Part shown: piece after piece, positions 22,968 to 32,431 of the stretch
Layout of the letters: the number at the start of each line of letters is the position of its first letter
Position numbering within the stretch: position 1 is the stretch's first letter
DNA from: Lachnospiraceae bacterium
GTDB taxonomy: Bacteria > Bacillota > Clostridia > Lachnospirales > Lachnospiraceae
Direction of reading: 5' to 3'
Length of the DNA stretch: 39,009 nucleotides
Assembly: GCA_029063085.1 (NCBI GenBank)
Contig: JAIDOW010000062.1
Span: 1 to 39,009 of the forward strand
Program-made: the position numbers and the translations under genes
The notes under the pieces: generated by a model
The model's input: the letters and a program-made list of their open reading frames with translations, nothing else
Database searches by the model: none
Told to the model about the DNA's origin: nothing

Positions 22968-23687
22968 TTAATAATCAATCCCTTTTCTTTTATAGAATAT
23001 ATTAAATATAACATATCCTGCAGCAATCCAGACAGCACAGACAGCTATTGCTGTTACATTATCATGCTGTAACAGCTTCCCACCTTCTGCATAAGAACAA
23101 AAGATTGTCTGGAATGATGTGGTAGGAACAAACACAGCCACTTTACTTATGGTTTCATGTATACCGGAAAAAAGGGGCAGTATCATTACCAGCATTAGAA
23201 GCGGTGTACCAATCGTTCCTGCCGAAGTCTGATCCTTTGACAAAAGACCTGCAACAGCCCCAAGAAATAATAAACCACAGGTACTGATCACGATAGACAG
23301 CAAATACACCGGCAATGCTTTTATTTCCCCTTCTGCCACAAAAAATACGATAATCGCATCCATTACGGTAAGAGCCATGCATACTGCCAGCTTTGCCACC
23401 AAAAACTCCTGTCCCTTTACATTAGCCAGCATCAGGGAACGCAGCGTATTTTTTTCTTTTTCTTCTGCAATCATGGTAGGCAGCACTGTTGTGGGAATCA
23501 TGGAAACAGAAAAAATAGCACACAGCTGTAACGTATACATTGGCGACATTCCTTCCGCATTTCCAAGTACATAACCGTACAATACACAAAACAGTACCGG
23601 TATTGCCAGCATAAATAATATATTTTTATTTGACAGGCAGGTCTTACAATCCTTTTTAATAAGCGTTTTTAATATCCTTATATTCAT
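22968..23687 (-). CDS. ABC transporter permease (ABC-2 type)
   Basis: The 239-residue membrane protein has six predicted helices, starting after a cytosolic N-terminus (KTLIKKDCKTCLSNKNILFMLAIPVLF). EEKEKNTLRSLMLANVKGQEFLVAKL is the typical coupling loop after the second helix of ABC-2 exporters (also seen in NatB-like and bacitracin-type permeases). It probably pairs with the ATPase encoded at 23803-24630. It is a paralog of the 24818-25546 product (shared KKD..TC....NILxMxAxPVLFC). AGGATGAAGG precedes the ATG. It is last in the locus, before a strong terminator. Substrate unknown; peptide export or self-protection is plausible. Confidence 0.9.
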   Translation of the reverse strand: MNIRILKTLIKKDCKTCLSNKNILFMLAIPVLFCVLYGYVLGNAEGMSPMYTLQLCAIFSVSMIPTTVLPTMIAEEKEKNTLRSLMLANVKGQEFLVAKLAVCMALTVMDAIIVFFVAEGEIKALPVYLLSIVISTCGLLFLGAVAGLLSKDQTSAGTIGTPLLMLVMILPLFSGIHETISKVAVFVPTTSFQTIFCSYAEGGKLLQHDNVTAIAVCAVWIAAGYVIFNIFYKRKGIDY

Positions 23688-23802
23688 TTTCCTTCATCCT
23701 CCTTTTTATAACTGATTCTGCGTATACCAAAACAGTATTCTTTCTATATTCAATCAGCTTCATCATCTTCTTTATAATAGCCATCTTCCGTCGGCAGCTG
23801 CT

Positions 23803-24630
23803 TTATCCTGCCGTCAGTGACAAAAATACATCTTTTAAACTGGGTTCCTTGGAATGAATCATTAAGATATCCTGATTCTCTTTTAAAGCCTGTATAATGC
23901 TGTCATTGTTTAACGGTATCTCTGTATTGCCCTGTTCCGTTGTGAGCACCACCCTGTGCTCTGAATATTTCAGCTTCAAATCCTTTGGACTGCCGCATTC
24001 AATAATGGAGCCTTTATTCAGCAGGGCAATTCTATCGCATAACTCATCTGCCTCCTCCATATTATGGGTTGTCAAAAAGATGGTCGTACCATCCTGATTC
24101 AATTTTTTAATCAGCCCCCTGACTTCCTCCGCAGTTGCAGGGTCTAAATTAGCAGTCGGTTCATCTAAAAACAGGAGATCGGGCTTATGAATGATGGTTC
24201 TTGCAAACACCAGCCTCTGTTTCATTCCTCTGGATAGTTTTTCAACTTTCTTTTTCCTGCTTTTTTCCAGCTCTACTGCTTCTAGTACTTCATCAATCCT
24301 TTTGTGATCCACATGATAGATATCAGCAAATATGGCAAGATTCTCATATACTGTCATTTTCTCATACAATCCGCTAGTATCACTCATAATCCCAATCTGC
24401 GGTTTTATCTTTGGAGAAAACGGATTTTCTCCAAAAATCAATATTTCTCCGGCATCACTGTACATCTGTCCTGTTAATAATTTGATCGTAGTCGTTTTTC
24501 CTGCACCAGAAGGGCCTAAATATCCAAATATCTCTCCCTGGCTCACTTCCATATCACATTTTTCCAACGCTTTTACATTTCCAAATGTTTTTGTCAGCTG
24601 GCTGACTTTAATTATTTTTTCGTTCTGCAT
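23803..24630 (-). CDS. ABC transporter ATP-binding protein
   Basis: The 275-residue nucleotide-binding protein has Walker A GPSGAGKTT (39-47), a Q-loop region near SDTSGLYEKMTVYENL, signature LSRGMKQR, Walker B LLFLDEPTANLD, and switch His in LTTHNMEEADELCD. A C-terminal extension of about 60 residues is usual for drug- and lantibiotic-type exporters. It powers an ABC-2 exporter, most likely with one or both neighbouring permeases. ATG 24630 follows GGAGGAATGC; the frame is open further upstream through the promoter region. A -10 TATAAT and LytTR-like direct repeats lie upstream, so it starts a second transcript in the locus. Confidence 0.94.
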   Translation of the reverse strand: MQNEKIIKVSQLTKTFGNVKALEKCDMEVSQGEIFGYLGPSGAGKTTTIKLLTGQMYSDAGEILIFGENPFSPKIKPQIGIMSDTSGLYEKMTVYENLAIFADIYHVDHKRIDEVLEAVELEKSRKKKVEKLSRGMKQRLVFARTIIHKPDLLFLDEPTANLDPATAEEVRGLIKKLNQDGTTIFLTTHNMEEADELCDRIALLNKGSIIECGSPKDLKLKYSEHRVVLTTEQGNTEIPLNNDSIIQALKENQDILMIHSKEPSLKDVFLSLTAG

Positions 24631-24694
24631 ATTGCATTCCTCCTTTTCAACCTCTATTTTAGCTTTCTGCCATAATCCTGCATTATAATTCCTA

Positions 24695-24725
24695 TGAATG
24701 GAGCAAAAAACAGGGTGAACGGAGC
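24695..24725 (-). promoter_or_regulatory. LytTR-type direct repeat operator
   Basis: TGAATGGAGC (24695-24704) and TGAACGGAGC (24716-24725) are direct repeats exactly 21 bp apart. On the minus strand each reads GCTCC[GA]TTCA, close to the LytTR recognition pattern. The promoter-proximal copy lies just upstream of TATAAT (minus strand, about 24682-24687), where a good -35 is missing. Regulation by the LytTR-fusion protein (25593-26468) or the response regulator is inferred. Confidence 0.6.
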
Positions 24726-24744
24726 ATAATTGAAGATGAATAGC

Positions 24745-24782
24745 CAAAAAAAGAAGACGAATATTACCTGTTTTCGCCTTCT
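24745..24782 (-). terminator. intrinsic terminator behind upstream permease
   Basis: On the minus strand AGAAGGCGAA pairs with TTCGTCTTCT (10 bp, one G-U) around an 11-base loop, then seven T residues. It separates the 24818-26468 transcript from the ATPase transcript and lies just upstream of the LytTR-type repeats. Confidence 0.88.
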
Positions 24783-24817
24783 ATCCCAATCCTGATCAAA
24801 AAACTTTATACATTTTA

Positions 24818-25546
24818 TTATGACTGTGCTCTATGGTCTAAGCCTATTCCTTTCCGCTTATAGAGATATAAAAATATTAACGCTTCCAAAACGAACCACA
24901 AAAAACAAACCAATATAGAAATGAGTCCATCCCTGGTAAATAAAACAGCTTCTTTCTCATTACGAAATAATATTTCCACTATCACATTGGTTGGCAATAT
25001 TTTTGAAAACTGTTTACAGACATCTGCCTCAACGGAAAGTGCCGGACATGTCATAAAAATCAGTACCGGCAGCGTACTATATACATTCGCACTGATCTGA
25101 TCTTTTGCCAGCACTGCTACAATTGCTCCAGCAGGAAGCAATGCAGCTGAAACTATCAGATTCAATATCAGATAGAGGAAAAAAGATTGTGTATCTGCCC
25201 GGGTAGTCCAAAACATACCACCTGCCATTACTAACGTAATTATTATGACTGTCCCCATTTTGGCACAGATAAACTCTCTGTTGCGGACACCTGCACGATA
25301 AAGTGTTATAAGTGTTCCTTTATCCTTTTCATCTGCAATCAATGCCGGTAAAATACATACTGGTGTAATAGATAAATTAAACAGGCTGCAAAGCATCAGG
25401 ATATAACCACTGCCTGTTACTGTCATTATCATGGTGTAGAATATACAAAAGAGAACAGGCATCGCTATCATAATTAATATATTTTTATCGGTAAAGCAGG
25501 TAATGATATCCTTTTTCATTAGCGTATACACTTTCTTTATCTTCAT
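24818..25546 (-). CDS. ABC transporter permease (ABC-2 type)
   Basis: The 242-residue membrane protein has six predicted helices and the coupling-loop EKDKGTLITLYRAGVRNREFICAKM. It is a paralog of the 22968-23687 product, with comparable spacing and the QISA/QTSA motif after the fourth helix. It probably forms a heterodimer with that protein around a shared ATPase, as only one functional ATPase is encoded here. ATG 25546 is chosen; GGAG lies 8 bp upstream. It sits 46 bp behind the ABC-LytTR fusion gene and is followed by a terminator. Confidence 0.9.
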   Translation of the reverse strand: MKIKKVYTLMKKDIITCFTDKNILIMIAMPVLFCIFYTMIMTVTGSGYILMLCSLFNLSITPVCILPALIADEKDKGTLITLYRAGVRNREFICAKMGTVIIITLVMAGGMFWTTRADTQSFFLYLILNLIVSAALLPAGAIVAVLAKDQISANVYSTLPVLIFMTCPALSVEADVCKQFSKILPTNVIVEILFRNEKEAVLFTRDGLISILVCFLWFVLEALIFLYLYKRKGIGLDHRAQS

Positions 25547-25592
25547 CTGATTCACTCCGTTCTCCCCTGTTTTACGGGATAAATTATAACAT

Positions 25593-26468
25593 CTACCATT
25601 GATACATATTTCTTAACTCCTGAATCTTCGCTTTACTCAGAGGAATATCTGTATTCTCATATTTGACCAGCTTCATGGAATAGGAATTCCTTGTCCACTT
25701 AATAATCTCTACTACCTTCTGCATATTGACCAGATAGGAACGATGACACCGGTAAAACCCGAATCTCGAAAGCTTTTTTTCCAGATCATCCATTTTGAAA
25801 GAACAGGAATACTTTTCATTATGTACATAGATATAAACCTTTCCTTCACTTGCTTCGGCATAATCAATATCTTCCGGATTAAATAAAAATATCTTCTCAT
25901 TATACGTAGCGGATATCTTATTGATAAACGGAATATCCGGATTCCATTCTGTCGTTCTTTCTTTATCAATGCATTCAATTCCCTGATCGGTCATCTCATA
26001 ATGCTCTCCTGGACACAAACAGGTATATTGATGGGACTGGGACAACGTAATCAATCTGGCATCTTTTTCATGGAAAGAATCCATCCAGCCCAGTATAATC
26101 TTTCTGGAATCTGCATCAATATCCCCAAGTGGATTTAGCAAAAAGTATTCCTTCTCATTTTTCAAAATCTCTCTGGCAATCTCTACTCTCTTTCTCTGCC
26201 CTTTGGTGCATTTCCCAATCTTTTTATCTAAAAAATCTGTAAGATGCATCTGGTCTATGGCAGAATCCATAAAACTTCTATGATCCAGCAGCTTTGCAAA
26301 AAACTCAAGATACTTTTTCACCGTCATGCGTTCATACATATCACCCTGATTATCTACAATTGCGGCATCTTGTTCCAGGCATTCCAGTATTCTTGTAACA
26401 TCCTTCTGCGTTCCTTCAAAATGGATAAGCTTTCCCTGATTCATAATATTGGCTAACTGATCATCCAT
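25593..26468 (-). CDS. degenerate ABC ATPase fused to LytTR DNA-binding domain
   Basis: The 291-residue protein joins a broken ABC nucleotide-binding domain (about 1-170) to a LytTR domain (about 185-291, with FYRCHRSYLVNMQKVVEI). The ABC half lacks Walker A (IHFEGTQKDVTR at the expected place). It keeps a signature-like CTKGQRKRVEIAREIL (87-102), and its Walker B reads YFLLNPLGDID, without the Asp and catalytic Glu. It should not hydrolyse ATP alone, but it could dock on the real ATPase or permease and report transporter state to DNA. It heads the ABC locus. A 21-bp palindrome (26494-26514) lies upstream and LytTR-like repeats lie before the ATPase gene. AAGGAGATAC precedes the ATG. Confidence 0.87.
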   Translation of the reverse strand: MDDQLANIMNQGKLIHFEGTQKDVTRILECLEQDAAIVDNQGDMYERMTVKKYLEFFAKLLDHRSFMDSAIDQMHLTDFLDKKIGKCTKGQRKRVEIAREILKNEKEYFLLNPLGDIDADSRKIILGWMDSFHEKDARLITLSQSHQYTCLCPGEHYEMTDQGIECIDKERTTEWNPDIPFINKISATYNEKIFLFNPEDIDYAEASEGKVYIYVHNEKYSCSFKMDDLEKKLSRFGFYRCHRSYLVNMQKVVEIIKWTRNSYSMKLVKYENTDIPLSKAKIQELRNMYQW

Positions 26469-26493
26469 AATGTATCTCCTTAATATCAGGCAT

Positions 26494-26514
26494 CCACTAT
26501 GCAGTGCAGAGTGG
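26494..26514. promoter_or_regulatory. 21-bp palindrome upstream of ABC-LytTR gene
   Basis: CCACTATGCA and TGCAGAGTGG are inverted around a central G with one mismatch pair. It lies 26 bp before the start of the ABC-LytTR fusion gene, in the leader region, so it may be an operator or an RNA hairpin. The adjoining 26515-26597 stretch shows no further signal. Confidence 0.5.
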
Positions 26515-26597
26515 TTCTGCCCTATTAATAAACATGAACAAACTCATTTTATCACTCTTTTCCCAGAAAAACAATGCACATCATGAACCTTCACCTA

Positions 26598-26626
26598 TTG
26601 CTTTTCGGATACTCCCATGCTATAAT
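26598..26626 (+). promoter_or_regulatory. promoter of second MATE gene
   Basis: TTGCTT (26598-26603), a 17-bp spacer and TATAAT (26621-26626) form a good plus-strand promoter. Transcription from about 26633 would give a leader of about 165 bases before the MATE start. Confidence 0.7.
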
Positions 26627-26675
26627 ACGTCAGAAATATAAACAGCGTCTTTTTTGCCGCCGGGTAATAAAGTTA

Positions 26676-26735
26676 AGCGTCAGGCTTTCTATCGTTAGGC
26701 CTTTGAAGATAGAAAGTTCTGACGCTATTTTACTT
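26676..26735 (+). promoter_or_regulatory. leader hairpin with T-rich tail, possible attenuator
   Basis: AGCGTCAGGCTTTCTATC (26676-26693) pairs with 26708-26726 apart from a small bulge, around a 14-base loop; ATTTTACTTTTT follows. This is terminator-like and lies in the MATE leader, 70 bp before the start codon. CGTCAGA at 26628-26634 could pair with TCTGACG in the 3' arm if transcription starts early enough. No known riboswitch class was recognised. Confidence 0.5.
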
Positions 26736-26796
26736 TTTATTATATATGCTGCTCAATATGCGGCAGATAATCTTTTATTAAAACGGAGTGATCATT

Positions 26797-28101
26797 ATGA
26801 AACAGCAATCCTGCTTTCGGGATTTTTCCCGTTACACAGCTTTAAGCGTATTAGGAACACTGGGAGTATCCTGCTACATTTTAGCCGATACCTATTTCGT
26901 GTCCAAGGGTTTAGGAACAAACGGACTTACTGCCCTTAATCTTGCGATTCCGGTCTATAATTTTATTCACGGTACAGGTTTAATGCTTGGTATGGGAGGT
27001 GCAACAAAATTTTCAGTCTGCAAGGGTCTGAATAAGAAAACAGAAGGAGACCGGATTTATACAAATACAATATATCTTGCACTTCTGTTTTCATTGCTCT
27101 TTGTCCTGACCGGTGCTTTCATTTCAAAACAGCTGTCCCTGCTTTTAGGTGCTGATCCCGGCATATTGGCTATGACCAATACCTATATACACTGGTTATT
27201 GCTTTTTTCTCCTGCTTTTATCCTAAATGACATCCTGCTTTGTTTTGTAAGAAATGATGAAAGTCCACAGCTTTCCATGTTTGCAATGCTTGCCGGAAGT
27301 TTTTCAAATATCATACTGGACTATATATTCATTTTCCCTATGAAAATGGGTATCTTTGGTGCAGTTTTTGCAACCGGACTGTCCCCTGTTATCAGTATTG
27401 CAATCATGCTTTTGCACTGGCTCAAAAGAAAAAACACCTTCCACCTGGTCAAAACAAAACCGGAAGGTGCTATCATCAGACAGGATTTATTATTAGGCTT
27501 TCCCTCCTTCATTGCCCAGCTTGCTTCCGGAATCGTAATGATCACCTTTAATACAATCATATTAGAGCTGGAAGGCAATACCGGTGTTGCTGCATACGGT
27601 GTCATCGCTAATATATCCCTTGTCATCACCTCTGTATATACTGGGATCGCACAGGGTGCCCAGCCACTTATCAGCAGTTCCTATGGAAAGGGAAACACAA
27701 AACAAATTCAATCCTTACTACAATATGCCATGACAACTATGCTGGTTTTATCCTGTCTAGTGTATGTTCTTATTTTTATATTCGCACAGCCTGTCACCTG
27801 GGTTTTTAACAGCGAACAAAATCCGGAACTACAGCAGATTGCAGTATCCGGATTAAGGTTATATTTTACATCATCTGTATTTGCAGGTTATAATATTATC
27901 CTTGCAATATATTTCACTTCCGTAGAGCGCCCACTGCCTGCACATATCCTCTCTATCCTCAGAGGACTTATTTTAATCATTCCAATGACCTTTGTATTAT
28001 CTGCCATATGGAACATGACAGGCATCTGGCTGTCCTATCCTGTGACTGAATTATTGGCAGCAGCACTTGGTCATAGAATATATAAACATGTTATCTGCTA
28101 A
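26797..28101 (+). CDS. MATE family efflux transporter
   Basis: The 434-residue integral membrane protein has about 12 helices and MatE features: YTALSVLGTLGVSCYILADTYFVSKGLG at the start, LNLAIPVYNFIHGTGLMLGMGGATKFS, and IAQGAQPLISSSYGKGN in the second half. It is an H+ or Na+ coupled exporter of unknown substrate, from a different MATE subgroup than the 7775-9136 protein (it is closer to the DinF/multidrug-like branch). ATG 26797 follows CGGAG 8 bp upstream; a GTG 9 bp earlier is an alternative. It has its own promoter and long structured leader and is convergent with the hybrid kinase gene, 14 bp apart, with no clear terminator between. Confidence 0.92.
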   Translation: MKQQSCFRDFSRYTALSVLGTLGVSCYILADTYFVSKGLGTNGLTALNLAIPVYNFIHGTGLMLGMGGATKFSVCKGLNKKTEGDRIYTNTIYLALLFSLLFVLTGAFISKQLSLLLGADPGILAMTNTYIHWLLLFSPAFILNDILLCFVRNDESPQLSMFAMLAGSFSNIILDYIFIFPMKMGIFGAVFATGLSPVISIAIMLLHWLKRKNTFHLVKTKPEGAIIRQDLLLGFPSFIAQLASGIVMITFNTIILELEGNTGVAAYGVIANISLVITSVYTGIAQGAQPLISSSYGKGNTKQIQSLLQYAMTTMLVLSCLVYVLIFIFAQPVTWVFNSEQNPELQQIAVSGLRLYFTSSVFAGYNIILAIYFTSVERPLPAHILSILRGLILIIPMTFVLSAIWNMTGIWLSYPVTELLAAALGHRIYKHVIC

Positions 28102-28115
28102 TATTTTTGTAGCTG

Positions 28116-31100
28116 CTATGTTAATATATCCCTCAATAAATCCATCAGCTTCGGAATATTGATAGGCTTTGCCACATGCCCATTCATGCCTGCATCAAAT
28201 GCCGCCTTTCTGTCCTCATCAAATGCATTAGCAGTCATTGCAATAATGGGAATGCTGGCAAGCACAGGATCATCCAATGCCCTTATCTGCCTTGTAGCCT
28301 CATAACCGTTCATGATCGGCATCTGTATATCCATCAGGATTAAGTCGTACTGACCTGGCTTGGCTGCTTTCATCTTATCTACTGCAATAACGCCATCTTC
28401 AGCAACATCCATAATAAATCCTGTTTCCTGCAAAATCTCTACAGCAATCTCCTGATTCAGCTCATTATCCTCTACCAGAAGAATCTTCTTACCCTTAAAG
28501 GATACATTATCCTCTAAAATCGTATCTTCCGTGTTGGAAACCATAAATGGCGACTCAAGAAGCTCTCTAAGCTCTGACAGGAAAACTGGCTTTGAACAAA
28601 AGGCCGTAACACCTGCTTTTCTCGCTTCTTCTTCAATATCAGACCAGTCATAAGCGGTCAGAATAATGATTGGTCTGTCTTCTCCTATGATTCCACGAAT
28701 ACGTCTTACAACCTCAATACCATTCATATCCGGCATCAGCCAGTCTATTATGTAGGCAGCATATTCATCATTCTGATCTTCTGCAAGTTTGACACGGAGC
28801 ACCGCTTCCTTACCAGAAGTTGTCCAGTCCGGCCGCATCCCAATCACGGAAAGCATCTGGGTAACACTGGAACAGGTATTAAAATCATCATCCACCACAA
28901 GTGCACGGAGTCCTTGCAACTCTGGAATAACCTCCTGCCTTACCGTGCCGGAACAGGTTCTAAGCTGTAACGCTACAGTAAACGTTGTTCCTTTCCCTTC
29001 TTCACTGGCGACAGAAATTGTACCGCCCATCATATCCACAATATTCTTGGTAATTGCCATTCCAAGACCCGTTCCCTGAATCCCACTGACCGTACTTGTC
29101 CGCTCCCGCTCAAATGGTTCAAAAACCTGTTCCTGAAATTCCCGGCTCATTCCGATTCCGGTATCTTTTACCTGAAATTCATAAGCTGCCCAGCCTTCGG
29201 GTGCATTTCCCTTTTGCAGGATTCGGACACTTACCATTCCTCCGGGTTTTGTAAATTTCATGGCATTACTCAAAAGATTCAGTAAAATCTGATTCAATCT
29301 TAGTTTATCGCATAAGACATTTTCATTTACCACATCAACCGTATCAATATAAAATTCCAGCTGCTTTGATGCAATATCTGCCTGTACGATTGTCTTCAGA
29401 TCATGCATGATTTCAGGAAGGGATGCTTCCTTTTCCTCAATCTTTACCTTGCCGCTTTCAATACGGCTCATATCCAGAACATCATTAATCAAACTCAGCA
29501 GATGATTGCTGGACGTGGTAATCTTTGACAGATAGTCTTTCACCTGTTCCGTATTATCAATATGCGCTGCTGCAAGAGACGTAAACCCTATAATTGCATT
29601 CATGGGTGTCCTGATATCATGGGACATATTATTAAGAAAGGTAGTCTTCGCCTTATTGGCATGCTGTGCTGCCTTAAGGGCATCCTCAAGGTCAATCTTC
29701 TGTTTCTCCAGCCTTTCTTCCATTTTTTTCTCATCATCTATATCAACAAAAAGTCCTACAAAAGTAATCGGTGACCCATCCTCACGCCGGGACAGTCTGC
29801 CTGCGGCATGAAACCATCTCCAACCGTTATGTCTGGTATGAAGGCGATACTGCACATCATACGTTTTCTCACCGGTATAATCCCGCACCGTATCCCAGTA
29901 TTCCTTCAAAACCCCTTCTTTTTCTTCTTCATTCAACAAATCTGACCAGGATTCCAGCCTGTTTGGAAAATCCTCTTCGCTCTCATATCCCACCATTTTT
30001 CGAAAAACATCTGTCCATGTACAGGATATGATTTCTGCCTCCTCATTAAATTCCATGCTCCACAGACCAGAGTTCATTGCCGCATGAATATTTTCCATTG
30101 CTGCCTGTTCCCTCTCAATCTGAGCGAAAGCAGCCCTGATTCTATCCCCGTCTGCCTTTTCCTGTTCCAAAAGGAATCTTGCATTTCTTCTGTACTGATG
30201 AATCAATATCAAAAATACCACCAGCATCACAATCACAGTAATTACAATCTGAATGATACTGCGGCTCATCATACCGGAACTAATAGAACTGATCTGATCG
30301 CTGATAACATTATCACGAATCAGAATTGTCAGCATCCAATTAGTATCCTCTATCGGAATATAGCACAAATCCTCCTGATATCCCTGATATTTGAAAGATA
30401 TCTGCCCTGATACACCATTTTCAAAATCATCCTCCAGCTGTTCGTAGCTGAATTTGTCATTAATATCCGCTTGTGAAAGTGCCGAAAGAAGATTACTTTC
30501 ACCTTTAAAATTTCCAAAATCACTATTTGTCAGGCTCTCACCATTACGGTAATACAAACTGCAATAGGTTTCGTTATTGCCGCTCTGCAAAGTCAGGGAA
30601 CTGAGCATTTCATCAATATTAATCTGGATAAAGCACACCTTTATGCGTGACCCCTGAAATACAATATCTTCTACGGGAACTGCAAGAATCACCTGTTTCT
30701 TCGCCCCATAGAGATTCGCTGTACTTATCACAGGCTCTGTCAATTCCTCGGAAAGAAATGCATATCTGCCAAGCCCTGACGCTGTACTGTGTTCCGTATA
30801 TACAATTCCGCTTTCATCTACCAGTGCAAATTTGTCCACACCATAAAGCTTTTTGACCTTTCCAAGAAATCCACGTAATGTCTCCTGGGATTCCAGATCG
30901 GAAGATTCCAATATTGCCAGTGCATTCTCTATGTAAGCAAAATTATTTTTCAGTTCCTCAGATACCACCTGGGCTCTTCGTCCGGCCAGCTCTTCCAGAT
31001 AAAATTCACTGACTCTGTTAACTGCCTGGTTTGTCCCTATCCTTGCACTGTTTGATACCCAGATTGTTGTAATGAGAAGAATCGCTGCAATTATGATTCC

Positions 31101-31172
31101 ACCCACTATACCGTAAGCAATGGTCTGCTTCTTTTGCTTTTCATTCATACCATTTTGACGTAATTGATCCAT
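28116..31172 (-). CDS. hybrid sensor histidine kinase with two receiver domains
   Basis: The 1018-residue membrane kinase has, in order: a transmembrane helix (about 18-40), an extracytoplasmic dCache-like sensor (about 45-300), a second helix (307-326), a PAS domain with PAC (about 355-485), HisKA with His518 ([13 protein letters not shown]), HATPase ([27 protein letters not shown]; about 620-740), receiver 1 (Asp810 in [11 protein letters not shown]) and receiver 2 (Asp948 in [11 protein letters not shown]). There is no HPt or DNA-binding output, so phosphate must go to an unlinked HPt or regulator. It lies 18 bp behind a sugar-type binding lipoprotein gene, which is probably its ligand-presenting partner. 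ATG 31172 is used; 31148 is an alternative. Confidence 0.94.
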   Translation of the reverse strand: MDQLRQNGMNEKQKKQTIAYGIVGGIIIAAILLITTIWVSNSARIGTNQAVNRVSEFYLEELAGRRAQVVSEELKNNFAYIENALAILESSDLESQETLRGFLGKVKKLYGVDKFALVDESGIVYTEHSTASGLGRYAFLSEELTEPVISTANLYGAKKQVILAVPVEDIVFQGSRIKVCFIQINIDEMLSSLTLQSGNNETYCSLYYRNGESLTNSDFGNFKGESNLLSALSQADINDKFSYEQLEDDFENGVSGQISFKYQGYQEDLCYIPIEDTNWMLTILIRDNVISDQISSISSGMMSRSIIQIVITVIVMLVVFLILIHQYRRNARFLLEQEKADGDRIRAAFAQIEREQAAMENIHAAMNSGLWSMEFNEEAEIISCTWTDVFRKMVGYESEEDFPNRLESWSDLLNEEEKEGVLKEYWDTVRDYTGEKTYDVQYRLHTRHNGWRWFHAAGRLSRREDGSPITFVGLFVDIDDEKKMEERLEKQKIDLEDALKAAQHANKAKTTFLNNMSHDIRTPMNAIIGFTSLAAAHIDNTEQVKDYLSKITTSSNHLLSLINDVLDMSRIESGKVKIEEKEASLPEIMHDLKTIVQADIASKQLEFYIDTVDVVNENVLCDKLRLNQILLNLLSNAMKFTKPGGMVSVRILQKGNAPEGWAAYEFQVKDTGIGMSREFQEQVFEPFERERTSTVSGIQGTGLGMAITKNIVDMMGGTISVASEEGKGTTFTVALQLRTCSGTVRQEVIPELQGLRALVVDDDFNTCSSVTQMLSVIGMRPDWTTSGKEAVLRVKLAEDQNDEYAAYIIDWLMPDMNGIEVVRRIRGIIGEDRPIIILTAYDWSDIEEEARKAGVTAFCSKPVFLSELRELLESPFMVSNTEDTILEDNVSFKGKKILLVEDNELNQEIAVEILQETGFIMDVAEDGVIAVDKMKAAKPGQYDLILMDIQMPIMNGYEATRQIRALDDPVLASIPIIAMTANAFDEDRKAAFDAGMNGHVAKPINIPKLMDLLRDILT

Positions 31173-31190
31173 TTTCCGTTACCGCCATTC

Positions 31191-32354
31191 TTATTCTATT
31201 TCACCATATATTTCCTGAAGCATCTTCGCTGCTTCATTCTGATATATAATCGTTGTTATTTCCTCTGTTTTTTCAGGATAATCTTCTCCCGGCAGATGCC
31301 CGTCCGCAATCTTGACAGCCACCTGAATGGTGTCAAAACCGATGGAATAACAATCCTGGACACCCAGAGCATAAATGATTCCATCCCGTAGATACCGAAG
31401 TGCCTCCTGATCATGGTCCATCCCTACAATTACAATCTCATCCTCCCGACCGGCTTCAACAACTGCTTTGGCCGCCCCTACCGGATTACTCATATTGCAA
31501 CAGACGATTCCAGCAAGATCTTCATGCTTTTCCAAAAACTCCTGTGTAAATTCATATGCTTTTTCTGCATTATCCTCGTCATATGCAATATCTGCAATCT
31601 TCATATCCGGATACCTGGCAATTACATCCTGTACACCGAGAGCCCGCTCCTCATGGCATGGAGCCCCTCTCGTCCCTACCAAAATAGCAACTTTTCCTCG
31701 ATAGCCAAGTTTTTTACATAGGGCTTCTGTAAGATCTGCACCATCTTCATAATTATGCGTATTACCCACATAAGCAATCCGGTTACACCCATCTTCCCTG
31801 GAAGCATCAGAACTTGAAAATGTCATTATTTTTTGTCCATCTTCCATCAGTTCATTAATCACAGGCGTAACTATGCTCACATCTGCCACATCTACACCAA
31901 TAACATCAAAATCCTGCCGGGAAGCCTCTGACAAACGCCTGACCTGATCCCTGGCAGACACTTCATTTGGAGCAAGATATTCATAATTTATTATAATTCC
32001 CTTATCTTCATACTGTTTTGCCGCATCCTCTATTCCCAGAGCAACGGCGTCCCACCATGGATGTACCGTTTTATAGGTAAAATAAAAATTATATTCCTTT
32101 TTCAACGGCTCATATCCGTCCAGTTCATGATCAAAATTAACGGCTTTGACAATGTTTTCACCATTACTGTTGTCTTGATCATTCAAAACCGATTCTTCAT
32201 CCTGTACCGGTAACACCTCATTGGGACTTTTACCTCCGCATCCGCTTAGCCCCAGACTTAACATGCAAAAAACTACCGTAAATACTCCTAAAACTGGATT
32301 TGGGCTCCATAATTTGTCCTGCCCGGTCTCGTCTTTTAACATCTTTTCAAACAC
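31191..32354 (-). CDS. substrate-binding lipoprotein (type I periplasmic-binding fold)
   Basis: The 387-residue exported lipoprotein has a long cytosolic N-terminus, a hydrophobic stretch and a lipobox LSGC, then a sugar-type (peripla_BP_4/ribose-binding-like) domain: YNFYFTYKTVHPWWDAVALGIEDAAKQY, GVDVADVSIVTPVI, GIVCCNMSNPVGAAKAV, VIVGMDHDQEALRYLRDGIIYA. No ABC permease or ATPase genes for uptake are nearby. It is followed 18 bp later by a dCache hybrid kinase gene, so it probably presents a sugar or quorum ligand to that kinase. GTG 32354 is chosen since GAGGAGG lies 10 bp upstream; ATG 32342 is an alternative. Confidence 0.88.
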   Translation of the reverse strand: MFEKMLKDETGQDKLWSPNPVLGVFTVVFCMLSLGLSGCGGKSPNEVLPVQDEESVLNDQDNSNGENIVKAVNFDHELDGYEPLKKEYNFYFTYKTVHPWWDAVALGIEDAAKQYEDKGIIINYEYLAPNEVSARDQVRRLSEASRQDFDVIGVDVADVSIVTPVINELMEDGQKIMTFSSSDASREDGCNRIAYVGNTHNYEDGADLTEALCKKLGYRGKVAILVGTRGAPCHEERALGVQDVIARYPDMKIADIAYDEDNAEKAYEFTQEFLEKHEDLAGIVCCNMSNPVGAAKAVVEAGREDEIVIVGMDHDQEALRYLRDGIIYALGVQDCYSIGFDTIQVAVKIADGHLPGEDYPEKTEEITTIIYQNEAAKMLQEIYGEIE

Positions 32355-32431
32355 AACCGCACAACCTCCTCTCATCTTTGCTCTTTTACTGCCTTTCTGT
32401 TCAGAACTTGTACAAACGTTTTCTGCTCCGG

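Noticed and set aside
26633-26796. Assignment of the MATE leader to a named riboswitch class
   Set aside because: No conserved core of any class I know could be matched by eye.
29562-31391. Several plus-strand frames opposite the hybrid kinase gene
   Set aside because: All are antisense to conserved PAS, sensor and kinase domains and lack ribosome sites.
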